From the NCBI GenBank assembly GCA_016787805.1, contig JAEUTY010000038.1:91686-155685 (forward strand): a DNA stretch of 64,000 nt. Direction: 5' to 3'. Shown here piece by piece: positions 18,301-25,601 of this stretch. The notes below the pieces were generated by a model. That model was given only the letters and a program-made list of their open reading frames with translations, did no database searches and was not told the DNA's origin. The first letter of the stretch is position 1. Each line of letters begins with the position of its first letter. Both the position numbers and the translations under genes were made by a program. The stretch comes from Flavobacterium sp. (lineage in GTDB: Bacteria; Bacteroidota; Bacteroidia; Flavobacteriales; Flavobacteriaceae).

Positions 18301-18700
18301 TGACTACTTTTTCGAAAATCGCTTCAGGATACGAAACGATGATGGAAGGTTTTTTGCGCGAATTGATGCGGTTCAACACTTCTGCACGAAGCAATACATT
18401 GGCGTTGTCTGTTTCCTCAATTTGATACGGTCTGCGGTACGAACTTGGGTAAAAAAGTACGTCTTGGTCGTTGATTAAATTTTCTAAATCGTTGAGGTAA
18501 TACGCGGCTTCTTCTTTGTCTTGAAACAATAAAAGAAAAGGTAATTCGCTCTTTTCAAAAGCCGTTTTGATGATGAATGACAACGACGATCCAGCCCAAC
18601 CTTTAATTTGAAGGCGAGTATCTCTTTTTTGAATCGCATCGGCTAAAAGATTGACTTTGGCCGATTTTTCATAGACTTGAAGAATATTCGTTTTACTCAA
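15344..18700 (-). CDS. mfd: transcription-repair coupling factor Mfd
   Basis: 1118-residue DNA translocase that removes RNA polymerase stalled at lesions and recruits UvrA. N-terminal UvrB-like module (residues ~1-330), RNA-polymerase-interacting domain (GDYVTHIDHGIGKFGG), then RecG-like helicase motifs: Walker A GDVGFGKTEVA, VDEEQKFG box, TATPIPRTL, ATTIIESGLDVPNANT and QMRGRVGRSNKKAF. The C-terminal TRCF domain is complete. It starts inside the last codons of the upstream lipoprotein gene (8-bp overlap), indicating coupled translation. Confidence 0.98.
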   Translation of the reverse strand: MSKTNILQVYEKSAKVNLLADAIQKRDTRLQIKGWAGSSLSFIIKTAFEKSELPFLLLFQDKEEAAYYLNDLENLINDQDVLFYPSSYRRPYQIEETDNANVLLRAEVLNRINSRKKPSIIVSYPEAIFEKVVTRKELEKNTLKVSVNDQISIDFINEVLFEYNFKRVDFVSEPGEFSVRGGIVDVFSFSNDNPYRIEFFGNEVDSIRTFDVETQLSLQAQKKISIIPNVENKFLNESRESFLQYINEKTVLFLQNTDLIVAQLEKLFDKASEAFEKLSKDVQHAQPEELFINHQSFLKKALDFTVVEIGSGTTFTIDKTIEFHIQPQPSFNKQFDLLLNKLNENHFNGIKNYLLCANESQANRFHDIFEDLDSESHEDIRKQYQTTVFPLYQGFYDEENQIACYTDHQIFERYHKFNIKNGYSKKQTLTLRELTTLSVGDYVTHIDHGIGKFGGLQKIQVEGKTQEAIKLVYADNDIVYVSIHSLHKISKYNGKDGAVPKIYKLGSGAWKALKQKTKARVKHIAFNLIQLYAKRRLEKGYACAPDSYLQKELESSFIYEDTPDQITATNDVKMDMESDRPMDRLVCGDVGFGKTEVAIRAAFKAVDNGKQVAVLVPTTILAYQHFRTFSERLKEMPVTVNYLNRFRTAKQKSETLQKLAEGKVDIIIGTHQLVNKDVKFKDLGLLIVDEEQKFGVNVKDKLKTIAANIDTLTLTATPIPRTLQFSLMAARDLSVITTPPPNRYPIESQVVRLNEELIRDAISYEIQRNGQVFFINNRIENIKEVAGMIQRLVPDARVGIGHGQMDGKKLEDLMLAFMNGEFDVLVATTIIESGLDVPNANTIFINNANNFGLSDLHQMRGRVGRSNKKAFCYFITPPHSMMTSEAQKRIQALEQFSELGSGFNIAMKDLEIRGAGDLLGGEQSGFINEIGFETYQKIMNEAIDELKENEFKDLYETENDIETKEYVKDLQIDTDFELLFPDEYINNISERLNLYNELSTIKDEAQLQRYEQKLIDRFGALPKEAVALLNSIRIKWKATQVGIEKLVLKQGKMVGYFVGDQQSDFYQSKRFMKLLQFVQQNGNLCKMKEKETKNGLRLLLTFENVKSINKALELINLI

Positions 18701-19292
18701 CGCCTATCTGTTTTTGAGTCATTGTATTTGGTATCGCTCTTGTTGTATCTTGAATTCGAATTCGATCAGGTTCGCCCGCTTCTTTTGGAATTTGGCTACG
18801 ACGCACAATTTCTTCCAATTGCAATTGTAAAGAAGAGATTTCTTGGTTGATTTCGGCAATGTTTTTAACCACTTTAGCATCTTGAATTTGATTTAAATTG
18901 ATAAACAAATTCATTGCTTTTATTTTGGTTTCAATCACTGTAATTCGGCTGATAACTTGTGGTTTATTGAATTCGTAAGGAATATTATTCTTTAATTCGG
19001 TGGCTTTTTTGGCCAATACTTTTGCTTTGCGTTGAAAAGCACCAATCGTACTTTTTGGCTTTTGATTGATTTCGGTTAAAAACGATCGCCATTCCATCCA
19101 ATTATTGATTTTTCCTTGAACGGTTGGATCCAAAGGGCGAATGTTGAAAACCCAAGCTTTGCTGATTTTGTTAAAAATGACTTCTTTTTTCTTGGCTTCT
19201 TTTTGTTGTTCAATGAAACGAATTTTATTTTCATCTTGACACGAAAACAAAAAAAGAGCAATAAGAAGAATAACTGTCGATTGGAATTTCAT
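18693..19292 (-). CDS. coiled-coil lipoprotein of unknown function
   Basis: About 199 residues from ATG 19292, chosen because an SpII signal begins there (MKFQSTVILLIALFLFSC, lipid-anchored Cys at residue 18). The mature part is Lys/Glu-rich and helical with likely coiled-coil segments (around KKEVIFNKIS and QEISSLQLQLEEIVRR). No named domain recognised. It overlaps the start of mfd by 8 bp. Confidence 0.75.
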   Translation of the reverse strand: MKFQSTVILLIALFLFSCQDENKIRFIEQQKEAKKKEVIFNKISKAWVFNIRPLDPTVQGKINNWMEWRSFLTEINQKPKSTIGAFQRKAKVLAKKATELKNNIPYEFNKPQVISRITVIETKIKAMNLFINLNQIQDAKVVKNIAEINQEISSLQLQLEEIVRRSQIPKEAGEPDRIRIQDTTRAIPNTMTQKQIGVE

Positions 19293-19388
19293 TGACCAGA
19301 TTTTATTGCAAAAATACAAAAGTAGTGGTTTTGATAAAGCGAATATGTGAAAGGTTTTATAAATTAATGATAAGTACGAAATACGAAG

Positions 19389-19421
19389 TTTGAAATTCGA
19401 ATTACGAAATGGTTATATTTG
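19389..19421 (+). promoter_or_regulatory. promoter for the threonine dehydrogenase gene
   Basis: TTTG at 19389-19392 and TATATTTG at 19414-19421, 21 bp apart, fit the Bacteroidota promoter (TTG ... TAnnTTTG). The -7 box lies downstream of a possible ATG at 19409, which supports the ATG at 19442 as the true start. Confidence 0.6.
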
Positions 19422-19441
19422 CAACTACATACAAACAAAAC

Positions 19442-20383
19442 ATGACAACTAAAATTTTAATCATTGGTGCATGCGGACAAATAGGAACCGAACTAACCAC
19501 CAAATTACGAGCCATTTACGGGAACGAAAATGTGATTGCTTCCGACATACGAAAACTAAATAATGACATCGTTAACAACGGAATCTTTGAAGTAGTTAAT
19601 GCCTTAGATTACAATCAAATTGAACATTTAATTGAGCAATACCAAATTACTGATGTGTATTTGATGGCAGCTTTACTATCGGCAACCGCTGAAAAAAACC
19701 CTGCTTTTGCTTGGGATTTGAACATGAATTCACTGTTTCACGTGTTGAATCTGGCGAAAGCTAAAAAAATTAAAAAGATATTTTGGCCTTCGAGTATAGC
19801 GGTTTTCGGACCTACAACTCCACGTGAAAATACGCCACAATACACCATTATGGAACCTACAACCGTGTACGGAATTTCGAAACAAACTGGCGAGCGTTGG
19901 TGCGAATATTACCATCATCAATACGGTGTAGATGTGCGCAGTATTCGTTACCCAGGATTAATTAGTTGGACTACCGAACCTGGAGGTGGAACAACCGATT
20001 ATGCCGTTGATATTTACCACAAAGCTTTGGAAAAAGGAAGTTTTGAGTGTTTTTTGTCGGAAGATACCAAATTACCAATGATGTACATGGACGATGCCAT
20101 TCGCGCCACGGTTGAAATTATGCAAGCTGATGCGGAAGATATTAAAATTCGCTCTTCATACAACTTGGCTGGAATTAGTTTTACACCTGCCGAAATCGCT
20201 GAAGAAATCAAGAAACACATTCCAGATTTTAGGATATCATACCAACCCGATTTCCGTCAGAAAATAGCCGATAGTTGGCCTGCAAGCATCGATGATTCAT
20301 CTGCTCGACGTGATTGGAACTGGAAGCATCAATTTGAAATGGACAGCATGACACAAGTAATGTTGGACAATCTTAGAAAATAA
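19442..20383 (+). CDS. L-threonine 3-dehydrogenase, short-chain (epimerase-like) type
   Basis: 313 residues, extended short-chain dehydrogenase/epimerase fold. NAD-binding GACGQIGTEL at residues ~8-17, the SSIAVFGP strand and the catalytic Tyr-Lys pair in TTVYGISKQTGERW. The sequence resembles the short-chain NAD-dependent threonine dehydrogenases known from psychrophilic flavobacteria and from mammals, which oxidise threonine to 2-amino-3-ketobutyrate, and not the zinc-dependent type of E. coli. A general NAD-dependent epimerase is the alternative. Confidence 0.85.
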   Translation: MTTKILIIGACGQIGTELTTKLRAIYGNENVIASDIRKLNNDIVNNGIFEVVNALDYNQIEHLIEQYQITDVYLMAALLSATAEKNPAFAWDLNMNSLFHVLNLAKAKKIKKIFWPSSIAVFGPTTPRENTPQYTIMEPTTVYGISKQTGERWCEYYHHQYGVDVRSIRYPGLISWTTEPGGGTTDYAVDIYHKALEKGSFECFLSEDTKLPMMYMDDAIRATVEIMQADAEDIKIRSSYNLAGISFTPAEIAEEIKKHIPDFRISYQPDFRQKIADSWPASIDDSSARRDWNWKHQFEMDSMTQVMLDNLRK

Positions 20384-20869
20384 TTATTCTTTCAATTTAG
20401 TGATCAAAGCGTCTTCAATAGGCGCTTTTATTTTTATTACTGCGTCGGTGTTGTCGTTAGGAATGGTCATCGAAAGCACATAATGTTTGATTTTCCAAGA
20501 TTTTTTTTCTTTTACTAAAACACCACTGCCGCGGCAAATTTTCATTTGGGTGTTGAGTAATTCATCAAACCAAGCTGTTTTTCCATCTTTTGAAAAATAA
20601 ATATGGCGCTCTAAAGCGGTAAAATTCCATGCCTTTCCACGGTCAAAATAAGGTTTGGCAAATTTCTGAAATGCTTTTTTATCCCAATTTTCGGTGGCGT
20701 CGGTTCCGATGAAAATGGATTCATCACTTAATGCACCAAAATAGTTTTCAAAATTTGCCTCAGCTGCAGCCCTATGCCAATTATTTAAAACCAATTCAAT
20801 ACTTGCTTTATCGCTTTGCGAAAAACTCAGTATAGGAATCATTAAAAGTAAATAGAAGGTGTTTTTCAT
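20384..20869 (-). CDS. exported NTF2-like (SnoaL-type) protein
   Basis: 161 residues with a signal peptide (residues 1-17, ending SFSQ). The mature part, about 140 residues, has the cone-shaped NTF2/SnoaL pattern: helix VLNNWHRAAAEANFENYFGAL, then ESIFIGTDATENW, and beta strands ending VKEKKSWKIKHYVLSM. Family members include steroid-isomerase-like enzymes and binding proteins, so no specific function can be given. Convergent with the threonine dehydrogenase gene. Confidence 0.75.
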   Translation of the reverse strand: MKNTFYLLLMIPILSFSQSDKASIELVLNNWHRAAAEANFENYFGALSDESIFIGTDATENWDKKAFQKFAKPYFDRGKAWNFTALERHIYFSKDGKTAWFDELLNTQMKICRGSGVLVKEKKSWKIKHYVLSMTIPNDNTDAVIKIKAPIEDALITKLKE

Positions 20870-21049
20870 GTTTTATTTTTTAGATAAAAGTAATGAAAAA
20901 AATGGTTTCAAAAACAACAAATTCTGAAGGGAAAACAAGGAATAAGATAAAGGAAAAACACCTTTAAAAAATGGGTATTTTACCTTGTTATTCCGTGAGT
21001 TATATTTTGTTGATTTGAATAAGTTTAGACTATTTCCAAATCGATAAAA

Positions 21050-21715
21050 ATGGACATCAAAAACATCATAGAAAAACTAGGTAAATTAATTGATCCAACG
21101 GATGCCTTTATTGATATTTCTAATATTGCGACATTGAATGACGGAGATGAATTCCTGTTAAGCAAAACAGCTGTTATTTTGTCTATTATTAATATTGAAG
21201 AAGATAAAACGCTTAAAAACCAATCGTTTTATATTGCTGATTCTAATGATCAGAGTACTATTGATCGGTATACTCATCCAACAAAACATCTCATTATCTC
21301 TTTGTTGTTTAGCTCATATAATAAAGATTTATCAAAATATTTAGACGGGATTGATAAGTTAAAAAACATCATTAATTTTTTTCAACAAAACACTTCTTTG
21401 TACTACAAAAATGACGGAACAGAGTTAATTAGTTACACTACTTATTTAGGAAAATCAGACGTAGACAAGCAAAATTATACCAAAATCGCTTTTGAATCAG
21501 TGAGTTTAAGTATAGAACAACTAAGCCAAATGTGGTCGTATTTAGGTTCAAGATACATGCCTTCCGTATTGTTTAAAATGCGATTAATTACGGTTCAGGT
21601 TTCAACAATTGAAGAAGAGTCAGTTGTTAAAGAAGTAAACATTAACCTTTGGGAAAGCAACAAAGACGATATCACAGGTTTGTTAGAAACCAAAGTTCAT
21701 CCACCAATAGAATAA
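21050..21715 (+). CDS. eCIS tail terminator, Afp16-like (DUF4255 family)
   Basis: 221 residues. DUF4255/Afp16-type proteins cap the far end of sheath and tube and stop their growth. The family pattern is visible: VILSIINIEEDKTLKNQ at the N-terminus, HLIISLLFSSY in mid-protein, and the LSQMWSYLGSRYMPSVLFKMRLI block near the C-terminus. It is the first gene of the locus, as in many Bacteroidota eCIS operons. About 180 bp of AT-rich sequence precede it and must hold the operon promoter; I could not assign a convincing -7 box there. Confidence 0.85.
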   Translation: MDIKNIIEKLGKLIDPTDAFIDISNIATLNDGDEFLLSKTAVILSIINIEEDKTLKNQSFYIADSNDQSTIDRYTHPTKHLIISLLFSSYNKDLSKYLDGIDKLKNIINFFQQNTSLYYKNDGTELISYTTYLGKSDVDKQNYTKIAFESVSLSIEQLSQMWSYLGSRYMPSVLFKMRLITVQVSTIEEESVVKEVNINLWESNKDDITGLLETKVHPPIE

Positions 21716-21761
21716 ATTAGAAATAATAAAAAACAATTATAAACAATAAATAAAAAAAGTC

Positions 21762-23711
21762 ATGAATGTAAGTTCTCTTAAAACACCTGGAGTATATATC
21801 AATGAGATTGATGCATTTCCTCCTTCAATAGCCCAAGTTGCAACGGCTATTCCTGCTTTTGTAGGCTACACGGAAAAAGGACCGTCAGTTCCTACTCGAA
21901 TCACCTCTTTTATGGAGTTTGAACAAACTTTTGGAGGTGCGCCATCACCAAGTTCGGTTGCGGTCGAATTGGATTCAAATTTGGTTCCAACTGACAAATG
22001 TGTGGTTCAAGAAAGTATTTATAAACTCTACAACAGCATTCGATTGTTTTATGCAAATGGTGGTGGAGTTTGTTATATCGTTTCGGTTGGAAGCTATACT
22101 ACAGCAATAAGTGATGAAAATTTGTTTATTGATGGGTTAGATTTATTACGCAAATACGACGAACCAACCTTGCTGTTGTTCCCAGATGCAATTAACCTGA
22201 CAGCAACTAAATTAGGATTAGTTCAACAACAAGCTTTGTTGCAATGTTCTGACTTAATGGATCGTTTTGCTATTCTGGATGTAAAAGAAGAAAATGGATT
22301 AGTTGATGATAGTGCTGCTTTTAGAGATGCTGTCGGGAATCAAAATTTGAAATATGGAGCTTCTTATTATCCATCTTTGCAAAGTGCATATCCTTATTCT
22401 TTCCGATTTATGGATATTAATGGCGTTGCCGCAAATAAAGTAAATTTTAAAGGTATTTATTCAACCAATATTCCGCTGAAAGAAGCTATTGAAGAATTTG
22501 AAAAAATAGCAACTGATTATGGAGTTGTAAATACTGCTTGGAATCCTGCTGTAGCACCTTCAGATACAGCTAATCCTAAAAAGTTACATCAAATTCCAAT
22601 CGATACACATACTAAATTAAAAACGGCCATTGATAAATGTTGGAACTTGTTAAAAGTATTGGGTAAACCATTATCTCCTACGATGACAAGTACAAAATTC
22701 AGTTTGTTTAGCCAAGATTTAGTAACTAATTTCTTGATACAACATGCTCAAAGTTTGGTTGATTTCAAAAAAGCGTATGAAATTCTTAAAAAAGTTGACG
22801 GAACAACAGATGTTGATGATTTATCAAATTTAGATAACAATACCGATTTTTTGAGTGTTTGGGGAACAATTTCAGCTTACACAGAATCAGCTCCAAATCC
22901 ATATACTGGCGCTATTAGTGTAGCCATCCCTGTGGCAGGACCAATTCCAGCTCACAATGAACCAGATTTTGCAAAAATTCAATTGTTAGTTCAAAAACTT
23001 CATGCTTCAATTATCAATTCTATGGATAACGTGGTGAAAAGTTTGAGTGATTTTATGCTTTTTGAAGAGAATAATCTAACCTCAAGTATTCCAATTTATT
23101 CGGCTATTATTGACAAATTATCAGAGTATATGAATACTGTTCCACCATCAGGAGCAATTGCAGGAATTTATGCTCAAACTGACAAAACTAGAGGAGTTTG
23201 GAAATCACCAGCCAATGTGAGTATCAACGGAATTGTTGGATTGACCGATGATATTAACGACGCTGACCAAGAGAACATGAACATTCACGAGACAGGAAAA
23301 TCAATCAATGCATTGAGAAAATTTGTGGGTAGAGGGTTTTTGGTTTGGGGTGGAAGGACTCTAGCGGGCAACAGCAACGATTGGCGTTATGTTAATGTTC
23401 GTCGTTTAGCTAATATGATTGAAGAATCGGCTAAAAAAGCGTGTGCTCAGTTTGTTTTCGAACCTAATGTAGCTCAAACTTGGGTGAGTGTAAAAGGAAT
23501 GATAGATAATTATTTGACAACACTTTGGAATGACGGAGCTTTAGCTGGAGCCAAACCTTCTCATGCCTTTTTTGTACAAGTTGGATTAAATGAAACAATG
23601 TCAGCACAAGACATTTTAGAAGGCAGATTGATTGTTAAAATTGGCTATGCTCCATCAAGACCAGCAGAGTTCATCATTTTAGAATTCAAACAAATGCAAC
23701 AAAAATCGTAA
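21762..23711 (+). CDS. eCIS contractile sheath protein
   Basis: 649 residues. The N-terminus (LKTPGVYINEIDAFPPSI, then IPAFVGYTEKG) and the C-terminus (GRLIVKIGYAPSRPAEFIILEF) are diagnostic of contractile phage-tail and eCIS sheaths; the segment VWGGRTLAGNSNDWRYVNVRR is the conserved core. It is the only sheath gene in the locus, whereas Afp and PVC encode three. It is also long: residues ~232-466 are an extra domain between conserved core segments, expected on the outer face of the sheath. Confidence 0.95.
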   Translation: MNVSSLKTPGVYINEIDAFPPSIAQVATAIPAFVGYTEKGPSVPTRITSFMEFEQTFGGAPSPSSVAVELDSNLVPTDKCVVQESIYKLYNSIRLFYANGGGVCYIVSVGSYTTAISDENLFIDGLDLLRKYDEPTLLLFPDAINLTATKLGLVQQQALLQCSDLMDRFAILDVKEENGLVDDSAAFRDAVGNQNLKYGASYYPSLQSAYPYSFRFMDINGVAANKVNFKGIYSTNIPLKEAIEEFEKIATDYGVVNTAWNPAVAPSDTANPKKLHQIPIDTHTKLKTAIDKCWNLLKVLGKPLSPTMTSTKFSLFSQDLVTNFLIQHAQSLVDFKKAYEILKKVDGTTDVDDLSNLDNNTDFLSVWGTISAYTESAPNPYTGAISVAIPVAGPIPAHNEPDFAKIQLLVQKLHASIINSMDNVVKSLSDFMLFEENNLTSSIPIYSAIIDKLSEYMNTVPPSGAIAGIYAQTDKTRGVWKSPANVSINGIVGLTDDINDADQENMNIHETGKSINALRKFVGRGFLVWGGRTLAGNSNDWRYVNVRRLANMIEESAKKACAQFVFEPNVAQTWVSVKGMIDNYLTTLWNDGALAGAKPSHAFFVQVGLNETMSAQDILEGRLIVKIGYAPSRPAEFIILEFKQMQQKS

Positions 23712-23742
23712 TCAAATTTATTAATTTTTAAAAAATATAGTC

Positions 23743-24183
23743 ATGCCAAATATTGATTTTCCACTACCAAAGTTCCATTTCAGTGTAAACTGGGGCGGAA
23801 GTAAAATAGCCTTTACAGAAGTTTCAGGCTTGAATAAAGAAATGGATGTTATAGAACATCGAGTAGGTTCGAGCCCAGAGTTCTTCAAAAAACAATATCC
23901 CGGATTACAAAAAAATGGAAGAATTACTTTAAAAAGAGGTGTTTTTGTCAACGACAATGAGTTTTTTCAATGGTACAATACGGTTGCTCAAAATACTGTA
24001 GAAAAGCGAACAATAATTATTTCTTTACTAGACGAAAATCACCAGCCAAAAGTAGTTTGGACGGTAAAAGATTGTTTTATAGTGTCTTTAAAATGTACAG
24101 ATTTAAAATCAGACGCCAACGAAGCTGCAATCGATACAGTTGAAATTGCAAATCACGGATTTACTATCGAATACAAATCATAG
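23743..24183 (+). CDS. eCIS inner tube protein 1 (Afp1/Afp5-like)
   Basis: 146 residues, T4 gp19-like tube fold. Hallmarks are PLPKFHFSVNWGGSKIAFTEVSGL, an E-x-R block (DVIEHRVGSSPEF), ITLKRGVF and the terminal VETVEIANHGF-like strand. Hexamers stack into the tube through which cargo is ejected. It starts 31 bp after the sheath gene, and the next tube gene follows after 5 bp, which suggests coupled production. Confidence 0.93.
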   Translation: MPNIDFPLPKFHFSVNWGGSKIAFTEVSGLNKEMDVIEHRVGSSPEFFKKQYPGLQKNGRITLKRGVFVNDNEFFQWYNTVAQNTVEKRTIIISLLDENHQPKVVWTVKDCFIVSLKCTDLKSDANEAAIDTVEIANHGFTIEYKS

Positions 24184-24188
24184 TCACC

Positions 24189-24647
24189 ATGCCAAGTAAT
24201 GATCCCATAGTAGGTTTTCACTTTTCTGTAGTGTTTGAATTGTTACCTCAATTTTCGATTGACACCAAGTTCCAAAGTGTTAACGGATTAAAAGTAACTA
24301 TGGAAACCGAATCCTACACAGAAGGTGGGCAAAATAAATTCAAGCACAATTTACCATTGCGTTCGGGCTACCAAGATTTAGTCTTAAAAAGAGGGTTAAC
24401 ATCGGATATCTCAGCTCTTTCTATGTGGTGCAATCAGGCTTTGGAGAATTATATTTTTTACCCTGCCAATTTAGTGGTTTCATTACTCAATGAAGACGGA
24501 ATTCCTATAAAGGCATGGTATGTTTCACATGCCATTCCTTTAAGCTATGAGTTTAGTGATTTTAACGCCGAAGAAAACAAAATTGTTATTGAAACGGTAA
24601 CCTTGAAATACAACTTTTTTAAAGAAATACCAATCCCTAGTTTCTAA
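24189..24647 (+). CDS. eCIS inner tube protein 2 (Afp1/Afp5-like)
   Basis: 152 residues, a divergent paralogue of the preceding tube protein: PIVGFHFSVVFELLP, YTEGGQNKFKHNLPLRSGYQDLVLKRGL, and the terminal KIVIETVTLKYNFF strand. In Afp-type particles one tube protein forms most of the tube and another starts it at the baseplate; which copy does which here cannot be told from sequence. Confidence 0.9.
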   Translation: MPSNDPIVGFHFSVVFELLPQFSIDTKFQSVNGLKVTMETESYTEGGQNKFKHNLPLRSGYQDLVLKRGLTSDISALSMWCNQALENYIFYPANLVVSLLNEDGIPIKAWYVSHAIPLSYEFSDFNAEENKIVIETVTLKYNFFKEIPIPSF

Positions 24648-24652
24648 AGATT

Positions 24653-24829
24653 ATGGCTATTGAAATTAAAGAATTACACATCAAAGTAACTGTTTCTGAG
24701 GCTTCTGAAAGCGATTCGAATGCATTTCAAAAGTTCAATCCAATGAAAATCAACGAACTAAAATCGGAGATTGTGCGTGATTGTACACAAAAAGTATTAG
24801 AAAAAATTAAAGAAAGACAAGAAAGATGA
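24653..24829 (+). CDS. DUF5908-family small eCIS protein
   Basis: 58 residues: MAIEIKELHIKVTVSE at the N-terminus, a Ser-rich middle, and a charged helix ending VLEKIKERQER. This fits the DUF5908 family, tiny proteins that sit between tube and baseplate genes in eCIS loci. It starts 5 bp after tube gene 2, and its stop overlaps the next start (ATGA at 24826-24829), a sign of translational coupling. The role is unknown; a small baseplate component or chaperone is plausible (Afp6 sits at a similar position in the Afp operon). Confidence 0.85.
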   Translation: MAIEIKELHIKVTVSEASESDSNAFQKFNPMKINELKSEIVRDCTQKVLEKIKERQER

Positions 24830-25596
24830 TAGAAGGAATATTAGGAATAATCGACAAAATGCGAATTGAAGTATTCAATTCAAAAGAATACTTAGAGCCT
24901 CCTAAAAAAACCATTTTCGTTCAGCTTAATCCCGAAAAATACACCATGAAACACAATGTTGTTTTTTGTGAAGGACAAGCCATGGGAACTACAGGGAGCG
25001 ATTTGAAATTTAATAAAATTGAAGGCGAGGAAGTAACATTTGATTTTCTTTTTGATAGTTCTGGAGTTGTCCCTCCTGGAAAAATTGTTGACGGTAAAGG
25101 AATCGCATCGCTTTCAAGTACCTTAAGTGACATTGGCGAAGCACTAAAACCAGCTTTTGTTAATCCGTTTGGAGAAGTTGATACGGTTGAAAAACAAGTC
25201 GAAGAATTCAAAAATTTATTGATGGGTTATGATGGAGAAAAACACCAAACGGCTTTTCTCAAATTACTTTGGGGAGGATATAGTTTGAGTTGTCGATTAA
25301 AAAGCATGGATATTGAATACTCGCTTTTCAGAAAAGATGGTCGCCCCATCAGAGCTAAAGTGAAATGTTTATTCAAAGGAACTGTCGACTACAAATTGAT
25401 GGTAGCCAAACAAAAAAAGAGTTCACCCGATTTAACGCACGAACGAGTTGTAACCATGAATGATAGTTTGCCTTTGATGGCAGAATCAATTTACGAGAAC
25501 AATGAATTTTACATTGATGTAGCCAAAAACAACAAGTTGCTTAGTTTCAGAAATGTAAATACAGGTCAAAAAATAAATTTTCCACCCATTAAATAA
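24826..25596 (+). CDS. eCIS tube-cap/baseplate protein with LysM domain (Afp7-like)
   Basis: 256 residues. The N-terminal domain resembles tube proteins of contractile systems (FVQLNPEKYTMKHNVVF, then EEVTFDFLFDSSG), and the C-terminal ~50 residues are LysM-like (SLPLMAESIYENNEFYIDVAKNN... ending NFPPIK). Afp7 and phage gp53/54-type proteins join the tube to the spike hub. It overlaps the DUF5908 gene by 4 bp and ends 5 bp before the spike gene. Confidence 0.88.
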   Translation: MIEGILGIIDKMRIEVFNSKEYLEPPKKTIFVQLNPEKYTMKHNVVFCEGQAMGTTGSDLKFNKIEGEEVTFDFLFDSSGVVPPGKIVDGKGIASLSSTLSDIGEALKPAFVNPFGEVDTVEKQVEEFKNLLMGYDGEKHQTAFLKLLWGGYSLSCRLKSMDIEYSLFRKDGRPIRAKVKCLFKGTVDYKLMVAKQKKSSPDLTHERVVTMNDSLPLMAESIYENNEFYIDVAKNNKLLSFRNVNTGQKINFPPIK

Positions 25597-25601
25597 GCGT
25601 C

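Noticed and set aside
20870-21049. Clear promoter or operator for the eCIS operon
   Set aside because: Several AT-rich near matches and short inverted words (GGAATAA / TTATTCC) occur, but none fits the TAnnTTTG pattern well enough with a matching upstream element to report.
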